DNA of 64,000 nt, taken from Actinopolyspora halophila DSM 43834 (GTDB lineage: Bacteria; Actinomycetota; Actinomycetes; Mycobacteriales; Pseudonocardiaceae). The notes below the pieces were generated by a model that did no database searches, was not told where the DNA came from, and saw only the letters and a program-made list of their open reading frames with translations. Shown here piece after piece: positions 8,608-16,743 of the stretch. Numbering within the stretch: position 1 is the first letter of the stretch; every line of letters starts with the position of its first letter. The stretch is taken from assembly GCF_000371785.1 (NCBI RefSeq), contig NZ_AQUI01000002.1, positions 2,521,276 through 2,585,275 on the forward strand, given 5' to 3'. A program made the position numbers and the translations under genes.

Positions 8608-9469
8608 CGCCGAGGCAGCGCGCGATGCCCGGCCACAGCAGGGTGCGGAGGCGTTCGGCGTCGTCGCCGACGTCGGCCGCGATGGTGAACCCGCGGGTGA
8701 GGCGGATCTCGGCGAGGGAGCGCCACTGCAGCCCGAACTCCTCGGCTTGGGCGGCTGAGCACAGCAGCAGGTCCGCGGAGCCGAGCACTTCGCCGACGGC
8801 CGAGGTCAGCGAGTCGGCCACGGCGACTTGGGAGGGGCGCAGCCCCAGGGAGTCCCGCAGGCGGGTCAGCCGGTCCCGGATGTGGGGGAGGTCGTCCTCG
8901 GGCTGGATCCACACCCGACGGCGCGGTGTGCCTCCGGTGCGACCGATGCGCAGTGTTTCCAGGTGCACGGCGCCGGGGCGCAGGTTCACCGCGCTGCCCA
9001 GGCCCAGCGTCACCGTCCAGTGTGCCTCGTCGGGCGGCACCGCGGTGAGGGCGGCGCGCACGTCGTGGGTGTGCAGCAGGTCGAGGCGTTCGCCCGGTTC
9101 GGCGGGGCGGAACTCGAGGACGAGTTCGCACGCGCGGGCCTCGGCGTCGAGTTCGGCGAGGTCGCGGGTGGTGCAGAACGCGGGCACCGCCATCCGCAGC
9201 GGGCGTTGTCGGGCGCGCTGGGCGGCGTGGTCCATCGCGTCGGCGAGCCGCACCATCCGCCGTGCCCACGGCAGCATGTCCCGCCCGAAGGGGGTGAGGT
9301 GTGCACGCCGGGTCGAGCGGTCGAACAGCCGTTCACCGAGGTGTTGTTCCAGCGCGGCGATCCGCCGGCTGGCCACCGGCTGTGCGATGCCGGCCGCGGC
9401 GGATCCGCGGGTGAAGCTGCCGAGTTCGCTGACGTTGACGAACGCCCTACAACCACCGACGAGATCCAC
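8591..9469 (-). CDS. blaA: LysR-type regulator of the beta-lactamase gene (BlaA-like)
   Basis: 292 residues. The N-terminal winged helix-turn-helix is typical of LysR proteins (AFVNVSELGSFTRGSAAAG, then SRRIAALEQHLGERLFDR), followed by an effector-binding region. The gene is divergent from the lipoprotein beta-lactamase gene, with a T-N11-A box between them, and is followed by the overlapping blaB-like gene. This three-gene arrangement is the one described for the Streptomyces cacaoi blaL-blaA-blaB locus, where BlaA activates blaL. The beta-lactam-inducible activator role is inferred from that precedent. Confidence 0.85.
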   Translation of the reverse strand: MDLVGGCRAFVNVSELGSFTRGSAAAGIAQPVASRRIAALEQHLGERLFDRSTRRAHLTPFGRDMLPWARRMVRLADAMDHAAQRARQRPLRMAVPAFCTTRDLAELDAEARACELVLEFRPAEPGERLDLLHTHDVRAALTAVPPDEAHWTVTLGLGSAVNLRPGAVHLETLRIGRTGGTPRRRVWIQPEDDLPHIRDRLTRLRDSLGLRPSQVAVADSLTSAVGEVLGSADLLLCSAAQAEEFGLQWRSLAEIRLTRGFTIAADVGDDAERLRTLLWPGIARCLGGDPNQ

Positions 9470-9480
9470 AGCGCCATTCT

Positions 9481-9495
9481 ATGCGTTCTCGGCAT
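9481..9495. promoter_or_regulatory. LysR-type operator in the blaA-blaL intergenic region
   Basis: ATGC-GTTCTCG-GCAT is an interrupted palindrome that contains the LysR consensus T-N11-A. It sits 12 bases from the blaA start and about 85 bases from the blaL start, where a LysR activator of blaL that also represses its own gene would bind. Confidence 0.6.
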
Positions 9496-9578
9496 GGAAG
9501 TGTTCGTTTCCGTCTTGGACGGCATGAGTTCCGGGCACGAGACTGTGCGTGTCCGTTTCGAGGAGGAAAGGAATTTCG

Positions 9579-10475
9579 GTGTTCGTACGTCGTTTCCAGC
9601 GGGCGGGGATCGCCCTGCTGGCTCTGTTCGCGCTCGTGGGCTGTGCCGGGGTCGAGGCGTCGGCCCCGAATGCGGCGGCCCGCACCTCGGCCGCCGGGGG
9701 AGAGGTTCGGTTCGACAGGCTGGAGCAGCGGTTCGACGCTCGGCTCGGGGTGTACGCGGTGGACACCGCCACGGGTGAGGAGGTGACCCACCGAGCTGAC
9801 GAGCGTTTCGCCTACGCCTCCACGCACAAGGCCCTGTCGGCGGGTGTGGTGCTGCGGCGCAACTCGATCGGTGGGCTGAACCGGCGGATCCACTACAGCG
9901 CGAGCGATCTGGTGACTTATTCGCCGGTGACGAAAAAGCACGTCGATACCGGCATGACGCTGCGCGAGGTGATGGGCGCCGCCATCCGCTACAGCGACAA
10001 CACCGCCGCGAACCTGCTGTTCCGCGAGATCGGCGGTCCTGCTGCTCTGCAGGGCGCGTTGCGCGGGATCGGGGACACCACCATTCACGTCGACCGCACC
10101 GAACCCGAGCTCAACCGGACCAGCCCGGGCGACCTCCGCGACACCAGCACTGCCCGCGCCATGGCCGAGAGTCTGCGGAAGTTCACCACGGGTGACGTGT
10201 TGTCCCCGGACAAGCGCGCGATCCTCAACGAGATGCTGCGCACCGCCCAGCTGACGGGGGATCTGATCCGGGCCGGTGTCCCCTCCGGCTGGGAGGTCGG
10301 GGACAAGTCCGGGGCCGCCGACTACGGGACCCGCAACGACATCGCCGTCATCAGGCCGCCGGGGCGGGCTCCGATCGTGCTCGCGATCATGTCGGATCGG
10401 CAGGACGAGGACGCCGACTACGACAACGCGCTCATCGCGCAGACGGCCCGGCAAGTGGTCGAAGCCCTGCGGTGA
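9579..10475 (+). CDS. blaL: class A beta-lactamase, lipoprotein
   Basis: 298 residues. A signal peptide with a lipobox (LFALVGCAG, Cys at about 24) predicts a membrane-anchored extracytoplasmic lipoprotein. Active-site motifs are in order: STHK (Ser about 81, SxxK), SDN (about 139), EPELN (Glu166-type general base with Asn), and KSG (about 243, replacing the usual KTG). It should hydrolyse penicillins through an acyl-serine intermediate. GTG at 9579 is chosen because AGGAGG lies at 9561-9566; a frame start at 9549 would lie upstream of this ribosome site. Divergent from blaA with a LysR box between, so probably inducible. Confidence 0.92.
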   Translation: MFVRRFQRAGIALLALFALVGCAGVEASAPNAAARTSAAGGEVRFDRLEQRFDARLGVYAVDTATGEEVTHRADERFAYASTHKALSAGVVLRRNSIGGLNRRIHYSASDLVTYSPVTKKHVDTGMTLREVMGAAIRYSDNTAANLLFREIGGPAALQGALRGIGDTTIHVDRTEPELNRTSPGDLRDTSTARAMAESLRKFTTGDVLSPDKRAILNEMLRTAQLTGDLIRAGVPSGWEVGDKSGAADYGTRNDIAVIRPPGRAPIVLAIMSDRQDEDADYDNALIAQTARQVVEALR

Positions 10476-10575
10476 TCCGCTGCGGAGGCGGTGGCGGAGA
10501 CGACTTCGGCCGCGGGGTGCCGGGGCTCTGTGTACCTGATGCGATCTGTTGTCGAGCGTGTGGGAGGATCCGTGA

Positions 10576-11088
10576 ATGAGTAGCGTCGAACGTCCAGTGC
10601 CGCCCATGAATGCTGACGAGCGCGCCGTGCTCGAAGGCTGGCTCGATTTCCACCGGGCCACCCTCGAGACGAAGTGCGCGGGGGTGGACGACACGCAGGC
10701 CGCCACCGCCTCCGTGCCGCCGTCCGGGATCACGCTGACCGGTCTGATCCAGCACATGGCGGAGGTGGAGCGCAACTGGTTCCGCCGAGTCCTGACCGGC
10801 GAGCGGACACCACCCATTCACGATCCGCGGGCCGACCCCCACGGCCCCGAGGGTGGTTTCGAACTGGCCGAGGGCGCGAGCCTGCACGAGGCCCTGACCA
10901 CCTGGAAAGCGGAGGTCGCCCGTGCTCGTGAGTGCTGCGCCGATCGTTGCCTGACCGAGACCGGGCACTTCGCGGGTGGGGAGGTCAACCTGCGCTGGAT
11001 CTATGTCCACCTGGTCGAGGAGTACGCGCGGCACAACGGCCACGCGGATCTGATCCGGGAGCGTCTCGACGGCACCACGGGTGTCTAG
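10576..11088 (+). CDS. DinB family protein (DUF664-like)
   Basis: 170 residues of the DinB/YfiT four-helix fold. The three metal-binding His positions are visible: TGLIQHMAEVERNWF, then the later HLVEEYARHNGHADLIRE. Many actinobacterial members are mycothiol-dependent S-transferases; the substrate here is unknown. GGAGG about 10 bases before the ATG supports the start. It follows blaL by 100 bases on the same strand and could be co-transcribed, but nothing links it functionally. Downstream, TGTTCTC (11091) and GAGAACA (11145) are complementary but too far apart to call a terminator. Confidence 0.8.
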   Translation: MSSVERPVPPMNADERAVLEGWLDFHRATLETKCAGVDDTQAATASVPPSGITLTGLIQHMAEVERNWFRRVLTGERTPPIHDPRADPHGPEGGFELAEGASLHEALTTWKAEVARARECCADRCLTETGHFAGGEVNLRWIYVHLVEEYARHNGHADLIRERLDGTTGV

Positions 11089-11155
11089 CTGTGTTCTCCC
11101 GAGCGCCCGTGTCGGGCAACGGGATTTCCGGTAGCACGCGTCGAGAGAACAACGG

Positions 11156-12289
11156 CTAGTGTGCTGAGTCAGTAGTTTGTTGTATGTTTGGGCGATGGGA
11201 CGTCGAGGGCCGCGCCTGCCGGATCTGAATCTCACCGACGATGAGCGGCGAACGTTGGAGGGGTGGGCGCGTCGGCGCAAGACAGCACAGGCGTTGGCAT
11301 TGCGAGCGCGGATTGTTCTGGCGTGCGCCGATGGTGTGTCCAATATGGACGTATCGCGAACGTTGCGGGTCTCGCCGCCGACAGTGACCAAGTGGCGACG
11401 CCGCTTTATCGAGGATCGTCTGGAAGGTCTGTCCGACGAGTCGCGGCCGGGCGCTCCTCGCGCGATTACCGACGAGCATGTCGAGCAGGTGATCACCACG
11501 ACGCTGGAGCAGGCACCACCGAACGGGGATACGCACTGGTCGACCCGGTCCCTGGCGAACGCCATGGGGATGTCGCAGACGGCGATCTCGCGGATCTGGA
11601 GAGCCTTCGGGCTCAAGCCTCACCAGGTGGATACGTGGAAACTGTCCACGGACCCACAATTTGTCGACAAAGTCCGCGACGTAGTCGGTCTGTACCTGGA
11701 TCCACCGGAGAACGCGTTGGTGCTGTGCGTGGATGAAAAATCCCAGATGCAGGCCCTGGATCGCACCGCGCCGACCTTGCCGATGATGCCGACCACCCCG
11801 CAACGCCAGACGCACGACTACATCCGTCACGGAACGACCAGTCTCTTCGCCGCCTTGGACGTGACCAGCGGCGCAGTCATCGCCGCTCACCACCGGCGAC
11901 ACCGCCACCAGGAGTTTCTCAAGTTCCTGAAAACCATCGATAAGAACACCCCGGCAGAGCTGGACCTGCACCTGGTCTGCGATAACTACGCCACCCACAA
12001 AACACCTGCCATCAAAAAATGGCTTCTGCAACACCCCCGCTTTCATGTGCATTTCACTCCGACCAGTGCCTCCTGGCTCAACCTCGTCGAACGCTGGTTC
12101 GCCGAACTCACCACCCGCAAGCTCCGCCGCTCAGCCCACCGCAGCGTCGCCGAGCTCGAAGCCGACGTCGCCACCTGGGTCGAGGCCTGGAACGCCGACC
12201 CCAAGCCCTTCATCTGGACCAAGACCGCCGACGACATCCTCGACACCCTCGCGGCATACTGCCAACGAATTAACGACCCAGCACACTAG
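11156..12289 (+). mobile_element. IS630-family insertion sequence, intact
   Basis: About 1.13 kb bounded by near-identical ends: CTAGTGTGCTGAGTC on the left and the reverse complement of CTAGTGTGCTGGGTC on the right. IS630 elements insert at TA, and a TA lies within each terminal CTAG. The single transposase gene is uninterrupted, so the element may be active or recently inserted. Confidence 0.85.
11195..12289 (+). CDS. IS630-family transposase
   Basis: 364 residues from the ATG at 11195. An N-terminal helix-turn-helix (DGVSNMDVSRTLRVSPPTVT) is followed by a DDE endonuclease domain with the three carboxylates in LCVDEKSQMQALDR, LVCDNYATHKT and WLNLVERWFAELT. It is full length for the family and has no frameshift, which is notable given the decayed elements elsewhere in the window. 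The stop codon lies in the right inverted repeat. The sequence from its end to 12560 contains no gene I can recognise. Confidence 0.9.
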   Translation: MGRRGPRLPDLNLTDDERRTLEGWARRRKTAQALALRARIVLACADGVSNMDVSRTLRVSPPTVTKWRRRFIEDRLEGLSDESRPGAPRAITDEHVEQVITTTLEQAPPNGDTHWSTRSLANAMGMSQTAISRIWRAFGLKPHQVDTWKLSTDPQFVDKVRDVVGLYLDPPENALVLCVDEKSQMQALDRTAPTLPMMPTTPQRQTHDYIRHGTTSLFAALDVTSGAVIAAHHRRHRHQEFLKFLKTIDKNTPAELDLHLVCDNYATHKTPAIKKWLLQHPRFHVHFTPTSASWLNLVERWFAELTTRKLRRSAHRSVAELEADVATWVEAWNADPKPFIWTKTADDILDTLAAYCQRINDPAH

Positions 12290-12560
12290 CTCTGTTTTGT
12301 CAGGTCGAGGGCAGGTGGGGCGCAATCGCTTCGATATCAGCACTGACCCGCGGATATGACGGGCCAGCGTGTTCGCAGCGGGAAACGGATCCTGCGTCGT
12401 GGCAGGTAGCGGTCCAGCGCTCGGCTAGGCCGGACGAGCATCCGTCCAATGAGGTCCGAGCCCCTGCTTCAGGACGACGGAGTGATCCCCATCCGCATCT
12501 CGGGAGCGTGCTCGGCGGATCGGAGAACGCCTGCGCCCCGCTTACTGCCAGCGGCCGCGC

Positions 12561-13484
12561 TCACGTACGTGCATCGAGGAAGCCGCGCACCGCCGTGGCG
12601 ATGCCGGCTGCGTCGATCCCGTGGGTCGCGGCGTGCTCATCGGTGTTGCCGTAGGCCCGCAGCTCCCGGTCGCGGCGGACGCCGAGTGGCAGCACTCGGT
12701 GCGCCACATCCGGCAGCGCCTCATCGACCACATGGGCGGAGGTGCCGCGTAGGTACGGTTCGACCAGCACGACATTCGGCTTGGCGGCGAGCGTGGCAGC
12801 GCGCAACCTGGCCGGGTCGAACGGTCGCACCGTCGCCGCGTACAGCACGGTGACGTCGAGGCCCTCCGTCGCGGCGAGCGTCGGCCGCAGCATCGGCCCG
12901 ACCGCGACCACCACCCCCGATCCGCCTCGGCGCACCTCCCGCAGTCCTGGTCCCCGGACCAGCGGTTCGGGGTTTTCCTGCTCGGAGAGGCGCACGTAGA
13001 CCGGCTCGTCACCGGACAGCGCCGAGCGCAGCAGGGCCGTCACCTCATCCGGGTGTCCGGGGACGTGCACGGTCCACCCCGGCAGGGTGTCGAGCAGGGC
13101 GACGTCTGCGGGGGCCATGTGGGTGCGACCCGCGGTCGGGTAGTCGTAGGAGGCGCCTGTGCTCACCAGCACCGCGCCGACGCCTTGGTGGCTCAGATCG
13201 AGCTTGATCTGCTCGAAGGGGCGCTCCACGAGGAACGGTGTGATGCTGTGCGCCACCGGCCGTAGCCCGGTCAAGGCCATTCCCCCGGCCACACCCAGCA
13301 TAGCCTGCTCGCGGATGCCGAGGTTGACGATCCGGTCGGGATGGCGCTCGGCGGCTGCGGTGAAGCGGTCGGCGGAGATGTCGGCGAGCACCACGCTCAC
13401 CCGCGGGTCGTGCTCGAGTGCCTCGTCGACGGTGTCGACGAACGCGTCGCGCATGGTGGTGCGGCTCGGGGCTGTCATGATCAC
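12561..13484 (-). CDS. transketolase, C-terminal (pyrimidine-binding) subunit
   Basis: 307 residues matching the second half of a transketolase: the pyrimidine-binding domain with the catalytic Glu in NLGIREQAMLGVAGGMAL, then the C-terminal transketolase domain. Together with the overlapping upstream gene it makes a two-chain transketolase-like enzyme using thiamine diphosphate. Such split enzymes occur in archaea and in secondary metabolism as well as central metabolism; the natural substrate cannot be told from sequence. The start codon overlaps the stop of the N-terminal subunit, so translation is coupled. Confidence 0.85.
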   Translation of the reverse strand: MIMTAPSRTTMRDAFVDTVDEALEHDPRVSVVLADISADRFTAAAERHPDRIVNLGIREQAMLGVAGGMALTGLRPVAHSITPFLVERPFEQIKLDLSHQGVGAVLVSTGASYDYPTAGRTHMAPADVALLDTLPGWTVHVPGHPDEVTALLRSALSGDEPVYVRLSEQENPEPLVRGPGLREVRRGGSGVVVAVGPMLRPTLAATEGLDVTVLYAATVRPFDPARLRAATLAAKPNVVLVEPYLRGTSAHVVDEALPDVAHRVLPLGVRRDRELRAYGNTDEHAATHGIDAAGIATAVRGFLDART

Positions 13485-14185
13485 TGCTCCTTGGAGTCGA
13501 CGGTGGCGACCACGGCGAGCGGCCGGTCGGGGCGGGTATCGGTCAGTGCGCTGTGCAGCGCCTCGTGGTCGCGGCCGTCCACGGTGCGGTGCGCCCAGCC
13601 TTCACGCTCGAAGCGCTCGCCGATACCGCCCGGCCAGCCGTGGGTGGCTGAGGCGTTGTCGACGATGACTGCCGTGAGCCGTCCCAGCCCGAGGCGACCG
13701 GCGACCGCGATCGCCTCGTGGTTGCTGCCCTCGTCCAGTTCGGCGTCGCCGAGCAGGACCACGACGCGCGCATCGGTGAGACCGCGGGCGCGCAGCCCGA
13801 GCACCTGCCCCAATGCCAGCGGGAGGCCGTGCCCCAACGAGCCACTTCCGATCTCGACTCCGGGCACGAGTACCCGGTCGGGGTGAGCTCCGAGCGGGGA
13901 ATCGAACTGCGACCACCGGTCCAGTTCGGCCGGGTCGAGGAAGCCCTTGGCGGCCAGCACGGCGTAGTACGCCATCGGGCCGTGGCCCTTCGACAGCAGG
14001 AAGCGGTCCCGCTCGGCGTCCTCGGGCTTTGCGGGGTCGAGGCGCAGGACCCGGTCGTGCAGCACCCACAGCACGTCGAGGGTGGAAGTAGCGGCAGCTG
14101 AGTGCTTTTCATCGCCGGTCATGCGGCTCATCAGCGCGGGAAGTGCCTGGTATTCGGGATCCGCCGGCGCGGTGGTCGTCGTCAT
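13481..14185 (-). CDS. transketolase, N-terminal (diphosphate-binding) subunit
   Basis: 234 residues from the ATG at 14185 (start of MTTTTAPAD). It carries the thiamine diphosphate motif GDAELDEGSN followed by VDNA about 30 residues on, and SKGHGPMAYYAVLAAKG typical of the transketolase N-terminal domain. It is first in a two-gene operon with the C-terminal subunit. No sugar-phosphate genes lie nearby, so a pathway cannot be named. Confidence 0.85.
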   Translation of the reverse strand: MTTTTAPADPEYQALPALMSRMTGDEKHSAAATSTLDVLWVLHDRVLRLDPAKPEDAERDRFLLSKGHGPMAYYAVLAAKGFLDPAELDRWSQFDSPLGAHPDRVLVPGVEIGSGSLGHGLPLALGQVLGLRARGLTDARVVVLLGDAELDEGSNHEAIAVAGRLGLGRLTAVIVDNASATHGWPGGIGERFEREGWAHRTVDGRDHEALHSALTDTRPDRPLAVVATVDSKEQ

Positions 14186-14497
14186 GCGACAAGCCTCGAA
14201 CTTCAACTGCGCTTCAAGTCAAGAGCGGGCCGGGCGTGCGGTCCGAGATGGTGACGAGCCTGGCTGGCGTGTCGCAACCGCCCGCACTTCTGACAGGTTG
14301 AGCTGGCCCGCCAGGTGTAGGAAGAACTCGGCGGCGGCGAACGCCGCTGCCCCGTCGCCCAGTTCGGCGCCACCCGCTCCACCAGCTACCGGCGCCGCAA
14401 GCCCACGAGTCGACCGTTGGTTTTTCGGCGTGCGCTACCGGAATCCCGCAACCGTTCGCTTTCGTCCGAGCCGATAACTGTTCAGCATTTACTGTAG
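14186..14497. other. intergenic region between transketolase and cmtR
   Basis: About 310 bases with no supported gene. It must hold the divergent promoters of the transketolase pair and of the cmtR operon. Short frames here have no family signature. Confidence 0.5.
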
Positions 14498-14513
14498 TAC
14501 AGCGAACGCTGTA
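14498..14513. promoter_or_regulatory. operator palindrome upstream of cmtR
   Basis: TACAGCGAACGCTGTA has 7-bp half-sites (TACAGCG and CGCTGTA) around a 2-bp centre and ends 11 bases before the cmtR GTG. Its position over the start region fits autorepression by the ArsR-family sensor encoded just downstream. Confidence 0.65.
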
Positions 14514-14524
14514 TCGTTGGCGTC

Positions 14525-14893
14525 GTGCTCAAGAGCGAGACTCAGGAACAGGCGCTGGCCAGGCTGGGGCGCGCGTTGGTCGATCCGACGCGTTGCCGCA
14601 TCCTGACCGCGCTGCTGGACGGGACGAACTATCCGGGGCAGCTGGCCGAGCGGCTCGAGTTGTCCCGCTCGAAGGTGTCCAACCACTTGGCGTGCCTGCG
14701 GGGCTGCGGGCTGGTGGTGGCCGTTTCCGAGGGGCGCCGGGTGCGCTACGAGATCGCGGACGCGCACCTGGCCGCGGCGTTGCGGGAACTGGTCAAAGTG
14801 GTGCTGGCCGTCGAACCGGAGGAGGCCTGCGTCGACGACGAGCGCGACTCCGTGGAGTCCTCGGACGTGACCTGGGAGGTGGTCTCCTCATGA
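14525..14893 (+). CDS. cmtR: CmtR-type ArsR family metal-sensing repressor
   Basis: 122 residues with the winged helix of the ArsR/SmtB family (LSRSKVSNHLACLRGCGLVV). Cysteines fall at residues 57, 61 and 102, the positions that bind Cd(II) or Pb(II) in Mycobacterium tuberculosis CmtR. The sequence similarity around YPGQLAERL and VSNHLACLRGCG is close. It overlaps the downstream transporter gene by the ATGA joint and has a palindrome over its own promoter, as expected for a repressor released by metal. Confidence 0.88.
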   Translation: MLKSETQEQALARLGRALVDPTRCRILTALLDGTNYPGQLAERLELSRSKVSNHLACLRGCGLVVAVSEGRRVRYEIADAHLAAALRELVKVVLAVEPEEACVDDERDSVESSDVTWEVVSS

Positions 14894-15663
14894 GCGAGCC
14901 CACGCGGTCCCGCCAGGACCCGCCGGTCGAGCAGCACTGCGACGACGGGTGCTGCGCTCCGACCGGGGCGGCACCGCAGGCCCAGCGGGAGGAGCCGGGG
15001 CAGCGGCGCCGGGCGGTGCTGATCCGCTGGCTGCGGCTGCTGGTGGCGGCCACGATCTCCTACAACGTGATCGAGGCGATCGTGGCGATCGGCTCCGGAG
15101 TGGCGGCCTCCTCGGCGGCGCTGATCGGTTTCGGGCTGGACTCGGTGGTCGAGGTGGCCTCGGCAGCGGCCGTGGCCTGGCAGTTCTCGGCCCGGCAGGA
15201 GCAGGTGCGCCGGATCCGGGAGCGGCGGGCGCTGCGGATCATCGCGGTCTCGTTCTTCGCGCTGGCCGCCTACGTGACGGTCGAGGCGGTCCGCACCTTG
15301 GCGGGGAGCGGGGATCCCGCGCCGTCGACGGTGGGGGTCGTGCTGGCCGCGCTGTCGCTGGTCATCATGCCGGTGTTGTCGCTGTCCCAGCGCCGCATCG
15401 GCGGCAAGCTGGGCTCGGCCAGCGCCGTGGCCGACTCCAAGCAGACCCTGCTGTGTACCTACCTGTCCGGGGTGCTGCTGCTGGGGCTGCTGCTGAACGG
15501 CCTGTTCGGCTGGTCCTGGGCCGACCCGGTGGTGGCTCTGGTCATCGCGGTCGTGGCCGTGAAGGAGGGCCGCGAGGCCTGGCGTGGTGACAACTGCTGC
15601 GCCCCGGGCGGGCTGGCCCTGGCCACCTCGGGCGAGGAACCGCACGACGACTGCTGCGACTGA
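14890..15663 (+). CDS. cation diffusion facilitator family metal exporter
   Basis: 257 residues with about six membrane segments. The Asp of the CDF metal site is visible in LIGFGLDSVVEVASA, and a second pair in the later helices (ADSKQTLLCTYLSG, WADPVVALVIA). The cytosolic C-terminal domain of typical CDF proteins is absent. Instead both termini are Cys-rich: HCDDGCC near the N terminus, DNCCAP and DDCCD at the C terminus. It is translationally coupled to cmtR, so it probably exports the metal sensed by CmtR (Cd, Pb or Zn). The substrate is inferred from that pairing. Confidence 0.82.
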   Translation: MSEPTRSRQDPPVEQHCDDGCCAPTGAAPQAQREEPGQRRRAVLIRWLRLLVAATISYNVIEAIVAIGSGVAASSAALIGFGLDSVVEVASAAAVAWQFSARQEQVRRIRERRALRIIAVSFFALAAYVTVEAVRTLAGSGDPAPSTVGVVLAALSLVIMPVLSLSQRRIGGKLGSASAVADSKQTLLCTYLSGVLLLGLLLNGLFGWSWADPVVALVIAVVAVKEGREAWRGDNCCAPGGLALATSGEEPHDDCCD

Positions 15664-15675
15664 GCCGAGCGGTTC

Positions 15676-15714
15676 GCCGGGCGGGACGGTGCGCTGCTGC
15701 CGTTTCCGCCCGGC
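15676..15714. terminator. intrinsic terminator-like hairpin after the CDF gene
   Basis: GCCGGGCGG (15676-15684) pairs with CCGCCCGGC (15706-15714), with further pairing inside the loop. It lies between convergent genes and could serve both strands. No T-run follows, as is common in actinomycetes. Confidence 0.5.
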
Positions 15715-15788
15715 CAGCCGGTCGAATCGGGTGGTGGAGTCCGCCGAGATGCAGGGGGCAAGTGTCGTCGAGGTGGTGCGGCTCCGTC

Positions 15789-16406
15789 TCAACCGGACCG
15801 GCTGGCCCACACTTCCACGAACACGTCCGTGGTGGTCCCGTCGACGTTGAAGCCGGCCTGCCGCACCGCCTCGGTGAACCTCTCCGGAGTCCAGACGGTG
15901 TACCAGCGGCGGGCGTCGGGTTCGTCGAGCCACCCGGTCTCGCCGACGGCCTTGACGCAGGCGTAGAGCTTGCCCGCCGGACGCAGCAGCGTGGCGAACT
16001 GGCCGAGCACGTCCCGCGTGTCCGCTGTGGGCAGATGCACCAGGCAGGCACACGCCCAGATCCCGTCGAACGTCTCGGCCGCGAACAGGGATCCGACCTC
16101 GCGGAGGTCGCCGAGCAGCGTGGGCGCGCAGGCGTTGGCCATGGACGCGAACTCCGGGTTCAGGTCGATGCCCTGGGCGAGGTGCCCTGCGGCGGTGAAC
16201 CGGGCGAGATCACGTCCCGGTCCGCAGCCCGCGTCGAGGATCGTCGCCGCGTCGGGCAGGGCGGCGGTGAAGCACTCGACCCGGTCGCGCATCTTGCCCG
16301 CGTGTTGGTGCGCGTAGTCGGCGGCGTGTTCGCTGTAACGTGCCACGGACAGCGCGACCGGATCGAGCTGGTTCCGCTCGTTCCCGGCAGCAGCGGGTGG
16401 GCACAT
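15789..16406 (-). CDS. class I SAM-dependent methyltransferase
   Basis: 205 residues with the SAM-binding motif ILDAGCGPGRDLARF, the acidic ribose-binding strand (GIDLNPEF) and FDGIWACACLVHLP after strand four. The N-terminal YSEHAADYAHQH stretch resembles the cap of Methyltransf_11-type enzymes. The substrate cannot be predicted. It is convergent with the CDF gene and has no obvious operon partner. The ATG at 16406 gives a normal length for the family. Confidence 0.82.
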   Translation of the reverse strand: MCPPAAAGNERNQLDPVALSVARYSEHAADYAHQHAGKMRDRVECFTAALPDAATILDAGCGPGRDLARFTAAGHLAQGIDLNPEFASMANACAPTLLGDLREVGSLFAAETFDGIWACACLVHLPTADTRDVLGQFATLLRPAGKLYACVKAVGETGWLDEPDARRWYTVWTPERFTEAVRQAGFNVDGTTTDVFVEVWASRSG

Positions 16407-16743
16407 GTTCGGCTCCGGAGAGGTGGGACTCGGTGTCCGGCGAGTCTACAGGGCTCCCGCCTCGCGGGCCGACGGCGTCGTGTTCGACCGGTGGCTGTTC
16501 GTGGTCGCGATCCCGCTGGGCACGGCCGTGCGCCCACCTCGTTCGAGCGGGTGACCCATGGCGGAACGGGCTCGGCTTTTTGCAGGTCAGTCGATGTGCT
16601 TGCGGAAAATCCCCTGCTGTGTGCAGGCTCGCCCGGCCGGGGAAATAGGATTGCGCCGCCGATGAACACAGCTCGGCTCTTGTCCGGACACCCCGGAACA
16701 CTCCGAGAGGGTGTCGTCCAACCCCGGTTGCCGAAAGGTGATC
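16407..16743. other. intergenic region upstream of the GltS-type gene
   Basis: About 340 bases containing the divergent promoters of the methyltransferase and symporter genes. I see no gene, repeat or convincing operator in it. Confidence 0.5.

Noticed and set aside
11091-11151. Complementary TGTTCTC and GAGAACA after the DinB gene, as a terminator
   Set aside because: The 7-bp arms are about 50 bases apart and the pairing between them is poor. The adjacent IS630 end makes it uninterpretable.
14300-14470. A frame with GATRSTSYRRRK resembling a transposase helix-turn-helix
   Set aside because: Only a dozen residues fit. No catalytic motif or inverted repeat is nearby.
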